Below, in pieces: positions 9,988 to 16,833 of a DNA stretch of 64,000 nucleotides. The position numbers and the translations under genes are program-made. Below the pieces are notes generated by a model, which did not search any database, had not been told where the DNA came from, and saw nothing but the letters and a program-made list of their open reading frames with translations. Position 1 is the stretch's first letter, and each line of letters starts with the position of its first letter. The DNA lies in the NCBI GenBank assembly GCA_044227325.1, contig JBGAFI010000004.1, forward strand, positions 259,479 through 323,478, in the 5' to 3' direction. Origin of the DNA: PFJX01 sp044227325. GTDB lineage: Bacteria; Pseudomonadota; Gammaproteobacteria; Burkholderiales; Thiobacillaceae.

Positions 9988-10373
9988 GCCGGCCTCCGCC
10001 GAGTCCGAGCGGCGAGCCCGCCGGGCATACGGCCATGCCCGGCCGTATGCCGCCGCGGCCGGCGATCGATGGAAATGGACGATGACGCGGTTCTGCCATG
10101 ACGGTCTTGTTTTGCGCGCAGAGGCTGGAAAAACCCGGGACGCACGAGCCCGGCCTGACAAGGGGAAGCCCTCACAGGCATCAACGGCGGAAGCCCATCC
10201 CCTTGCGCAGCTTATCGGCGGAAATCCAAGGGACTTGAATTCGCCGGGCCGCCAGACATGGGACATTCACAGTCACCCTTCATTGACGGCATTTCGTGCT
10301 TTTGTTCGGATCATGGCGAGCTTCCAGGAGACACCATCTTGCCGATTACCGGTAAGCGGTATATTGTTTTTCC
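9988..10373. other. Non-coding leader between the hybrid kinase and higB
   Basis: About 385 bases without a convincing gene if the kinase starts at TTG 9987. It contains a perfect 10-base-pair inverted repeat, GCATACGGCC at 10025-10034 and its complement at 10041-10050 with a six-base loop, lying in the kinase leader. The right end falls to lower GC (ATTACCGGTAAGCGGTATATTG near 10345) and probably carries the higBA promoter. No recognised operator was seen. Confidence 0.5.
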
Positions 10374-10652
10374 ATGATCATCTCCTTCGCCGATAAAGAC
10401 ACCGCCGATCTTTTCGCTGGGAAACGAGTCAAGCGCTTAGCCAATATCGCCTCGGTAGCCGAACGCAAGCTGCAACAGATCGACAGCGCGGCGCGCTTGG
10501 ATGCGCTACGCGCGCCACCCGGAAATCGGCTCGAAGCGCTCTCGGGCGACCGAAAAGGGCAACACAGCCTACGCATCAACGATCAATGGCGGCTCTGCTT
10601 TGTGTGGAAGGAAGATGGCGCGCACAACGTGGAAATCGTGGACTACCACTGA
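10374..10652 (+). CDS. higB: HigB/RelE-family toxin
   Basis: A 92-residue RelE/HigB-type toxin, expected to be a ribosome-dependent mRNA interferase. The family pattern is clear: GKRVKRL near the N-terminus, LDALRAPPGNRLEALSGDRKG in the middle, then HSLRINDQWRLCFVW and a closing VEIVDYH. The order toxin then antitoxin (26-base gap) is the HigBA arrangement. In characterised systems the antitoxin represses the shared promoter. Length is normal and no disruption is visible, so the toxin looks intact. Confidence 0.93.
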   Translation: MIISFADKDTADLFAGKRVKRLANIASVAERKLQQIDSAARLDALRAPPGNRLEALSGDRKGQHSLRINDQWRLCFVWKEDGAHNVEIVDYH

Positions 10653-10678
10653 TCCCCAATACTCTCGAGGAAACTGAC

Positions 10679-10990
10679 ATGACTATCACGGCCCCCACCA
10701 ACGGCATGCGTCCGGTCCATCCGGGCGAAATCCTGCGCGAGGACTACCTGAAACCCTTGGGCATGAGCGCCAACGCACTCGCCCAGGCCCTGAAGGTGCC
10801 CGCCTCCCGCATCAACGACATCGTCCTGGAACGGCGTGGCATCACTGTCGACACCGCGTTGCGCCTAGTGCGCTACTTCGGCGGCGACGTGCAGAGCTGG
10901 ATGAATTTGCAGACGGCTTATGAGATCAAGGTGGCCGGCAAGGAACTGGCGAAGAAGATCGAGGAAGAGGTGCGGCCACTGGCGGCCTGA
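10679..10990 (+). CDS. higA: HigA-family antitoxin
   Basis: A 103-residue HTH (XRE/HigA) antitoxin paired with the upstream toxin. The signature HPGEILREDYLKPLGMSANALAQAL starts near residue 14, followed by the recognition helix PASRINDIVLERRGIT and the FGGDVQSWMNLQTAYE tail typical of HigA. It should neutralise HigB by binding it and autorepress the operon. The ATG at 10679 is preceded by GAGG at a suitable distance. Upstream in-frame codons belong to the toxin reading region and are not needed. Confidence 0.94.
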   Translation: MTITAPTNGMRPVHPGEILREDYLKPLGMSANALAQALKVPASRINDIVLERRGITVDTALRLVRYFGGDVQSWMNLQTAYEIKVAGKELAKKIEEEVRPLAA

Positions 10991-11051
10991 GGGCAATTTA
11001 GCGAGGTCGGCATCGACAACCACATACGAACGCGACACAGGGAGAACCCAC

Positions 11052-11789
11052 ATGACTCACGAAAGCAACATCGGACTATTGATTGATGCCGACAACAGCC
11101 CTGCTAACAAGATCGAGGATGTGCTCGACGAACTGGCCAAATATGGCGTGATCAATATCCGGCGTGCCTATGGCAACTGGAAAAGCCATAACTTGGCTGG
11201 CTGGGAAGCCGAGTTGCATGAATATGCTATTCAACCCATCCAGCAGTTCGCTTACAGCAAGGGTAAAAATGCCACGGATATGGCATTGGTTATCGATGCT
11301 ATGGACCTGCTCTACACCAAGCATCTCGAGGGAATTGCACTGGTGTCGAGTGATTCCGACTTTACCCCGCTTGTGATGCGACTACGTGCCAATGGCCTGA
11401 AGGTATATGGATTCGGTGAGGAAAAAACGCCGACGCCATTCGTCAATGCCTGCTCGCGCTTCCTATATTTGGAAAAGCTGGGCACACAGCCGCCAGAGGC
11501 GCCTGCAACAAATGGTAAAGCTATCGTGTCGCCGAGAAAGTCCGCCAAGGAACTCAAGTGCGACACTAAGCTTATGAGTCTATTGCGCAACGCCGTGGCC
11601 TCGGCTGCCGACGACGCAGGCTGGGCCAACCTAGCCGCGGTCGGTAGCCACATTTCAAAGCAGGCGTCTTTCGATCAGCGCAATTACGGTTTCGCAAAAC
11701 TGGGCGACCTCATCGCGGAAATCGACCTGTTCGCAACGGAAAAGCGGGATAAAACCCTTTTCGTTCGCGACACCCGCAAGCCAGCATAA
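11052..11789 (+). CDS. NYN-domain (PIN-like) protein with C-terminal LOTUS/OST-HTH domain
   Basis: A 245-residue protein of the LabA/COG1432 type. The NYN nuclease-fold domain spans about residues 5-145, with the acidic residues expected of a PIN-like metal site: LLIDADN near 8-14, ATDMALVIDAMD near 76 and SSDSDFTPL near 98. After a variable linker, residues 170-240 match an OST-HTH/LOTUS domain (LMSLLRNAVASAADDAGWANL, then YGFAKLGDLI), a fold that binds RNA structures. It is probably an RNase or RNA-binding factor. Its codon use (AAT, ATA, GGT, CTA) is visibly more AT-rich than neighbouring genes. With higBA immediately upstream, this suggests horizontally acquired DNA. Confidence 0.85.
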   Translation: MTHESNIGLLIDADNSPANKIEDVLDELAKYGVINIRRAYGNWKSHNLAGWEAELHEYAIQPIQQFAYSKGKNATDMALVIDAMDLLYTKHLEGIALVSSDSDFTPLVMRLRANGLKVYGFGEEKTPTPFVNACSRFLYLEKLGTQPPEAPATNGKAIVSPRKSAKELKCDTKLMSLLRNAVASAADDAGWANLAAVGSHISKQASFDQRNYGFAKLGDLIAEIDLFATEKRDKTLFVRDTRKPA

Positions 11790-11800
11790 AGCGCTGGCTT
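11778..11800. terminator. Hairpin at the end of the NYN gene
   Basis: AAGCCAGC and its complement GCTGGCTT are separated by seven bases, and the left arm overlaps the last codons of the NYN gene. The gene converges on nifS, whose stop lies only seven bases beyond. No clear T-run follows, so termination efficiency is uncertain. Confidence 0.4.
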
Positions 11801-11806
11801 ACGTCG

Positions 11807-12929
11807 TCAGGCGTAGACCGGCGCGAACGCCTTGTCCGGTTCCTCCGCCGGGCCGTTCTCGCCCCAGTAGGGCGACAGCTTGCGCAACTGGGCGATGATT
11901 TCCGGCACCACCTGGACCACGCGGTCCACTTCCGCTTCGGTGCTGTAGCGGGACAGGGAGAAACGGATGGTGCCGTGGGCGGCGGTGTAGGGAATGCCCA
12001 TGGCGCGCATGACCGATGAACTCGAAGGCGATGTTGCTGGTGTTGGGCAGGCGGTTTTCCGGGTTGCCGGTGGGGAAGGCGCGCGGCACCTTGGCGAGGA
12101 TGCCGGCTTCCAGCTTGTCGCGCAGGCGCTTCACCTCGGTGTTTTCGTGGTGCATCGCGGCCATGGCCTGCTCGCAGGCCTTGCCCAGGGCGACGATGGA
12201 GGCGGCGTTCTCGGTGCCGGCGCGGCGGCCGCGTTCCTGGTGGCCACCCCGCAGCAGGGGACGAAAGCGCACGCCGCGCTTCAGGTACAGCACGCCGATG
12301 CCCTTGGGCGCGTGCAGCTTGTGGCCGGACAGGGAGAGCATGTCGATGGAACTGGTCTTCAGGTCCATGGGAATCTTGCCGACCGCCTGCACCGCGTCGG
12401 TGTGGAACATGACGCCGGCCTCGGATGCCATCGCGGCCATCTCTTCCACCGGGAACAGGGTGCCGGTCTCGTTGTTGGCCCACATGACGGAGACCACCGC
12501 GACCTTGTCGGTGAGGAGTTTCTTGTATTCGTCCAGGTCCAGGCGGCCCTTGTTGTCCACCTTCAGGTAATGGACCTTGTAGCCTTCCTTTTCCAGATGG
12601 GTGCACAGGTTGAGGACGGCCGGGTGCTCGATGGTGGTGGTGATGATTTCCTTGCGGTCCGGCTGGGCCTTGCAGGCGGACAGGATCGCGGTGGAATCGG
12701 ATTCGGTGCCGCAGGAGGTGAAGATGATCTCCGACTCGTGCTCGGCGCCCAGCAGTTCCTGCACTTGCAGGCGCGCCTTCTTGATGGCCAGGCCCACCTT
12801 GTTGCCGAAGCTGTGCATGGAGGAAGGGTTGCCGAACTGCTCGGTGAAGAAGGGCAGCATGGCCGCCACCACTTCGTCGTCCACCCGGGTGGTGGCGTTG
12901 TTGTCGAGATAGATGCCGTCCATGGTCAT
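11807..12929 (-). pseudogene. nifS: nifS cysteine desulfurase, disrupted by an internal deletion and frameshift
   Basis: A NifS-type PLP cysteine desulfurase reading normally from ATG 12929 for 305 residues, including the PLP lysine in LSLSGHKLHAPKG (K204) and the segment NTSNIAFEFI. At about 12014 the reading frame changes, and the C-terminal part (VMRAMGIPYTAAHGTIRFSLSRYS to the stop at 11807) continues in another frame. Compared with known NifS proteins, about 30 residues between FEFI and VMRAMG are missing. That segment contains the mobile catalytic-cysteine loop (SSGSACTSG; Cys325 in Azotobacter NifS). Without repair the product lacks the nucleophilic Cys and has a scrambled tail, so it should be inactive. 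A sequencing or assembly error is the main alternative. The gene follows nifU in the same operon. Confidence 0.85.
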
Positions 12930-12953
12930 TCTCCGGAAATCACTGTCGTTGCC

Positions 12954-13020
12954 TGTAGGAGCGAACCTCGGCTCGTGCTCGCGCAGAACCGGGGACCGCG
13001 AACCGAGGCTCGCTCCTGCG
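12954..13020. repeat. REP-like inverted repeat between nifU and nifS
   Basis: Arms reading TGTAGGAGCGAACCTCGG (from 12954) and CCGAGGCTCGCTCCTGC (to 13019) form an imperfect stem around a short centre. The GTAGGAGCGA...TCGCTCCTGC pattern is typical of extragenic palindromes seen in many proteobacteria. It fills the spacer between nifU and nifS and could stabilise or attenuate the transcript. Confidence 0.6.
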
Positions 13021-13029
13021 TGGTTGAGG

Positions 13030-13923
13030 TTAAACGTGGCTCGCGGCGCGGGCGTAGGAACCGGCCCGGCTGGGCACCACCTTCACGAACTCGCCCAGGT
13101 CCTCCATCAGGCGGGTCTGGATGCCTTGCAGGGTCTGGGCTTCCATCTGGCAGCCGGCGCAGGCGCCGATCATGTTGACGTAGATGGTCTTGCCGTCCAC
13201 GTCCACCAGCTCGATGTCGCCGTGGTCGCGTTGCAGTTGCGGGCGGATGGAATCCAGGATGGTTTCGATCTTCTTGATGCGCTGCAGGTTGGTGAGCTTG
13301 CCCACCGGCTCTTCCTTCTTGGCCTTGACCGCGTGGGGGTTGAAAGTCTCGCCCCGCTCGGCCATCACCTTGACCAGGATTTCCTCGATGCCCTCATGGC
13401 AGGAGGAGCAGCCGCCGCCGGCCTTGGTGTAGTTGATCACGTCCTCGACGCTGGACAGGTTGTTGGCGCGCACCGTGTCCTCGATGAGGACCGCGTCGAT
13501 GGCGAAGCATTTGCAGATCAGGGCGCCCTCTTCATGATCGTCCTTCCACTCCTCGCCGCGATAGTTGGCGATGGCCGCCTGCAGGGCTTCCCGGCCCATG
13601 ACCGAGCAGTGCATCTTTTCCGGAGGCAGGCCGTCCAGGTAGTCGGCGATGTCCTGGTTGCTGACCTTGAGGGCGTCGTCCAGGTGCTTGCCCTTGATGA
13701 TCTCGGTCAGGGCCGAGGAAGAGGCGATGGCGGAGCCGCAGCCGAAGGTCTGGAAGCGGGCGTCCAGGATGGTTTCCGTCTCCGGGTCCACCTTCAGCAT
13801 CAGGCGCAGGGCGTCGCCGCAATTGATGGAGCCCACGTCGCCGACGGCGTTGGCTTCTTCCAGGGCGCCGGAGTTGCGCGGGCTGAAGAAGTGTTCCTTG
13901 ACCTTGTCCGAATAGTCCCACAT
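13030..13923 (-). CDS. nifU: NifU iron-sulfur cluster scaffold
   Basis: A 297-residue three-domain NifU. The N-terminal IscU-like scaffold has C35, C62 and C106. The central BFD-like [2Fe-2S] domain has C137, C139, C172 and C175. The C-terminal Nfu domain has a CAGC motif (C255, C258). These cysteines match those assigned as cluster ligands in Azotobacter NifU. It assembles Fe-S clusters for nitrogenase from sulfur delivered by NifS. It lies between iscA and nifS, 16 bases after iscA, and should be transcribed from the sigma-54 promoter at 14300-14315. The full three-domain form is the nif-specific type rather than housekeeping IscU. Confidence 0.96.
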   Translation of the reverse strand: MWDYSDKVKEHFFSPRNSGALEEANAVGDVGSINCGDALRLMLKVDPETETILDARFQTFGCGSAIASSSALTEIIKGKHLDDALKVSNQDIADYLDGLPPEKMHCSVMGREALQAAIANYRGEEWKDDHEEGALICKCFAIDAVLIEDTVRANNLSSVEDVINYTKAGGGCSSCHEGIEEILVKVMAERGETFNPHAVKAKKEEPVGKLTNLQRIKKIETILDSIRPQLQRDHGDIELVDVDGKTIYVNMIGACAGCQMEAQTLQGIQTRLMEDLGEFVKVVPSRAGSYARAASHV

Positions 13924-13939
13924 GGCTGTGATCCTTTGC

Positions 13940-14263
13940 TTAAGCGGAGAAAGAGGAACCGCACGCGCAAGAGCTGGTCGCGTTGGGGTTCTCGAACTTG
14001 AAACCGGAGCCGTTCAGGCTGTCGACGAAATCCACCGTCACGCCGGCCAGAAGGGGCGCGGAGAACGGGTCCACCAGCAGGGTGACGCTGCCGAACTCCA
14101 CCACCACGTCGTCCTCGGCCTTGTTTTCCTCCAGGCTCATGCCGTACTGGAAACCGGAACAGCCGCCGCCGGAGATGGAAATGCGCAGGCCGGCCACGGG
14201 GGTGGCGGAACCCTTGATGAAATTCTCGACGGCGGATTGGGCTTTGGGGGTCAGGGTGATCAT
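13940..14263 (-). CDS. iscA: Nif-type IscA A-type Fe-S carrier
   Basis: A 107-residue A-type carrier with the three conserved cysteines: C35 in SGGGCSGF, and C99 and C101 in the SSCACGSS tail. It would accept or deliver Fe-S clusters alongside NifU. The ATG at 14263 is chosen because AGGAG lies six bases upstream and the protein then has the normal A-type length. Reading further upstream would only translate promoter DNA. It is the first gene of the iscA-nifU-nifS operon, the order found upstream of nifV in Azotobacter-type clusters. Confidence 0.93.
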   Translation of the reverse strand: MITLTPKAQSAVENFIKGSATPVAGLRISISGGGCSGFQYGMSLEENKAEDDVVVEFGSVTLLVDPFSAPLLAGVTVDFVDSLNGSGFKFENPNATSSCACGSSFSA

Positions 14264-14299
14264 GAACGGCTCCTGAAAAAGGTTGTGTGGTCCTCTTTT

Positions 14300-14315
14300 C
14301 GCAAGGCCCATGCCA
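14300..14315 (-). promoter_or_regulatory. Sigma-54 (-24/-12) promoter of iscA-nifU-nifS
   Basis: On the minus strand the bases read TGGCATGGGCCTTGCG, matching TGGCAC-N5-TTGC with exactly ten bases between the GG and GC doublets. The predicted start lies near 14289, about 26 bases before the iscA ATG. Confidence 0.85.
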
Positions 14316-14410
14316 ACCCATGGGGGGCGTCGTAACACATTGTTTTTATTTGCCTCAATCGGCGAATCTCGCCCAACCCCCCTGTCTGGAAACACACGGC
14401 GGGGGGGGAT

Positions 14411-14426
14411 TGTCGGATTTGATACA
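14411..14426. promoter_or_regulatory. NifA upstream activator sequence for iscA-nifU-nifS
   Basis: TGT-N10-ACA (TGTCGGATTTGATACA), the consensus NifA binding site, centred about 130 bases upstream of the predicted start. This is within the usual -80 to -150 range. An AT-rich tract (TTGTTTTTATTTG, 14340-14352) between activator site and promoter could bend, but no perfect IHF match was seen. The site lies 47 bases from the start of the divergent kinase gene. Confidence 0.75.
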
Positions 14427-14473
14427 GCGATGCCGCCCTGGCCCGTTTACACCGTATTTACTGCCTGGGTGCC

Positions 14474-16009
14474 ATGATGGACCTGTTCGCCATACAAGCG
14501 TCGCCCATGCCCTTTCCCTTGCCGCTCCCCGTCACGCCCCATCCCTTCTGGGGCTACACCCTCGCGGCGGCCGCCTGCGGCCTCACCGCCTGGCTGGCCA
14601 AGCCCCTCACCGCCTGGCTGGACCAGGCCAACATCGTCATGATGTTTCTGCTGGTGGTGTTCCTGCTGGCCCTGCGCCTGGGCAAGGGGCCGGCCCTGCT
14701 GGCGGCCTTCATGTCCGTCGCCCTGTTCGATTTCTTCTTAGTGCCGCCCCACCTGTCCTTCGCCGTGGAGGATGCCCAGTACCTGGTGACCTTCGCCGTC
14801 ATGCTGGCGGTGGCACTGATCACCGGCCAGATGGTGGCCCGGCTCCATGCCCAGGCGGAGGAGGTGCTGCAGCGGGAAACCCGCACCCGGGCCCTCTATG
14901 ACATGGCGCGGGATCTGGCCGGCGTGCTGATCCCGGCCCAGGTCGCGGAAATCCTGCGCGCATTCCTGCGCGGCGCCATGAAAGCCGATGCCTGTCTGTT
15001 CCTGCCTGACGCCGGCGGCCATCTCCAGGCCATGGAAGCGGACAGCATCACCCTGCCGGACAGCACCCTGCCGCGCCGGGCCTTCCAACGGGAGGAACCC
15101 CTGGAACTGCTGGGTGCCACCGGCCGCGGCGAAGCGGTGCTCTACCTGCCCCTGAAAGCGCCCATGCGCACCCGGGGGGTGCTGGAGGTCTCCATCGACG
15201 CCGAAACCCTGCACCGGGAACGGCCCCTGCTCGACACCGTGGCCTCCCTCGCCGCGCTCACCCTGGAACGCCTGCATTACGTGGAGGTGGCCCAGGCCAC
15301 CGAGGTGCGGATGGCTTCCGAGCGCCTGCGCGCCTCCATCCTGTCCAGCCTGTCCCACGATCTGCGCACGCCCCTCACCGCCCTGGTGGGCCTGGCCGAC
15401 ACCCTCGCCCTGCCGGAAGCCATGCCGGAGCAGCACCGGGAAACCGCCCGGGCCTTGCGCGACCAGGCCCTGCGCCTGTCCGGCATGGTCACCAACCTGC
15501 TCGACCTGGCCCGCCTCTCGGCAGGCGGCGTCACGCCGCGCAAGGACTGGCACTCCCTGGAGGAAGTCATCGGCTCCGCCATCCAATGGCTGGGCGCGGC
15601 CCTGGATGCCCATCCCATCGCCATCGAGCTGCCCGCCGACATGCCCCTGCTGGAATTCGATCCGCTGCTGCTGGAACGGGTGCTGGGGAACCTGCTCGAC
15701 AACGCCGCGAAATACTCGCCGTCCGGCCGCCCCATCACCATCGCCGCGCGCCTGGTGGAGCGGCTCGCGGAAGTGGAGGTGCGCGACGGCGGCCCCGGCT
15801 TCCCGCCCCACGTGGCCCTGACCGAAGCCTTCAGCCGCGGCGAGGCGGAATCCGCCCGGCCCGGCGTCGGCCTGGGCCTGGCCATCTGCAAGGTGATCGT
15901 CGCGGCCCACGGCGGCGCGCTGACCCTGGACAATCCGCCGGAGGGCGGCGCCCGCGCCCGCTTCACCCTGCCCCTGGGCACGCCCCCCACCGTTGAAGAG
16001 GAAACATGA
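14474..16009 (+). CDS. KdpD-like sensor histidine kinase lacking the KdpD N-terminal domain
   Basis: A 511-residue kinase corresponding to the C-terminal half of KdpD. A DUF4118 four-helix membrane domain (about residues 25-125, ending FDFFLVPPHLSFAVED) is followed by a GAF-like region, HisKA with SSLSHDLRTPLTALVG and HATPase_c with GVGLGLAICKVIV. The cytoplasmic KdpD/USP module of about 400 residues that senses ligands in classical KdpD is absent. The stop overlaps the response-regulator start by four bases. The next gene is Kup rather than kdpFABC, so this pair probably controls potassium uptake through Kup; that target is an inference from position. The ATG at 14474 or the following in-frame ATG at 14477 could be the start. 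Confidence 0.88.
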   Translation: MMDLFAIQASPMPFPLPLPVTPHPFWGYTLAAAACGLTAWLAKPLTAWLDQANIVMMFLLVVFLLALRLGKGPALLAAFMSVALFDFFLVPPHLSFAVEDAQYLVTFAVMLAVALITGQMVARLHAQAEEVLQRETRTRALYDMARDLAGVLIPAQVAEILRAFLRGAMKADACLFLPDAGGHLQAMEADSITLPDSTLPRRAFQREEPLELLGATGRGEAVLYLPLKAPMRTRGVLEVSIDAETLHRERPLLDTVASLAALTLERLHYVEVAQATEVRMASERLRASILSSLSHDLRTPLTALVGLADTLALPEAMPEQHRETARALRDQALRLSGMVTNLLDLARLSAGGVTPRKDWHSLEEVIGSAIQWLGAALDAHPIAIELPADMPLLEFDPLLLERVLGNLLDNAAKYSPSGRPITIAARLVERLAEVEVRDGGPGFPPHVALTEAFSRGEAESARPGVGLGLAICKVIVAAHGGALTLDNPPEGGARARFTLPLGTPPTVEEET

Positions 16010-16686
16010 ACACGGTCCTGATCGTCGAGGACGAGCCCCACATCCGCCGCTTCGTGCGCCTGGCCCTGGAGGGGGAAGGCTGCCGGGTGCTGGAGGCGGA
16101 CCGGATGAACAACGGCCTGGAGCGGGCCGCCGCCGAGAAACCGGACCTGGTGGTGCTGGACCTGGGCCTGCCGGACGGCGACGGCCTGGAGTTCATCCGC
16201 GCCTACCGCGCCTGGTCGGAGCGGCCCCTGGTCGTGCTCTCCGCGCGCAGCCTGGAAGCGGACAAGGTGGCGGCCCTGGATGCCGGCGCCGACGACTACA
16301 TCGCCAAGCCCTTCGGCGTCGCCGAACTGCTGGCCCGGGTGCGCGCCCTGCTGCGCCGGCGGGAAGCGCGCGGCGAACCCGCCGAAGCCGCGCTCGCCTT
16401 CGGCGACGTGGAGGTGGACCTGGCCCGCCGCAGCGTCACCCGGGCCGGGCAGCCGGTCCATCTCACCCCCCGGGAATACCACCTGCTCACCACGCTCATC
16501 GCCCATCGCGGCCGGGTGCTCACCCAGCGCCAATTGCTGGCGGATGTGTGGGGGCCGGGCTTCACCGGACACGGCCACTACCTGCGCATCTACGTGGGCC
16601 GTCTGCGCCACAAGCTGGAGGCCGACCCGGCCCGGCCCCGGCACCTGCTGACGGAGTTGGGCGTGGGGTACCGGTTCGAGGCGTGA
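16006..16686 (+). CDS. KdpE-like OmpR-family response regulator
   Basis: A 226-residue response regulator. The receiver (residues 1-118) has the acidic pocket VEDEP, phospho-acceptor Asp in LVVLDLGLPDGDG near residue 51 and the conserved Lys in YIAKPF. The winged-helix DNA-binding domain occupies about 130-225 and ends GVGYRFEA, as in KdpE. It overlaps the kinase by four bases, so the two are translationally coupled. A palindromic repeat and then kup follow. Confidence 0.9.
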   Translation: MNTVLIVEDEPHIRRFVRLALEGEGCRVLEADRMNNGLERAAAEKPDLVVLDLGLPDGDGLEFIRAYRAWSERPLVVLSARSLEADKVAALDAGADDYIAKPFGVAELLARVRALLRRREARGEPAEAALAFGDVEVDLARRSVTRAGQPVHLTPREYHLLTTLIAHRGRVLTQRQLLADVWGPGFTGHGHYLRIYVGRLRHKLEADPARPRHLLTELGVGYRFEA

Positions 16687-16722
16687 GACGAATGCGCAAA
16701 CCAGGCGACACACCGCTTTACT

Positions 16723-16811
16723 TTCCCCTTCGGAAAAGGGGGACGCAGGGGGATTCATGCAGTGCGACGCCAACTTCACTGAATCCCCTGCCCCCCTTTT
16801 CCAAAGGGGGG
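16723..16811. repeat. Palindromic repeat, copy 1 (kdpE-like/kup spacer)
   Basis: About 89 bases with self-complementary ends (TTCCCCTTCGGAAAAGGGGG and CCCCCCTTTTCCAAAGGGGG) and inner inverted segments GGGGATTCA and TGAATCCCC around a unique centre. It is one of five related copies in the window. It separates the two-component genes from kup and may form a strong RNA hairpin. Confidence 0.85.
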
Positions 16812-16833
16812 ATAACCCCGCCGGACCAGATCC

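Noticed and set aside
6331..10101. Plus-strand frame of 1256 codons opposite the hybrid kinase
   Set aside because: Composition is that of an antisense shadow; no domain is recognisable and the kinase strand is fully coherent.
10374..11800. Reading the HigBA-NYN islet as a prophage or integrated plasmid
   Set aside because: No integrase, attachment-site repeats or phage genes are present.
14391..14405. Second possible NifA site near the iscA promoter (TGT...ACA with eight-base spacing)
   Set aside because: NifA needs ten bases between TGT and ACA; only the 14411-14426 site meets this.
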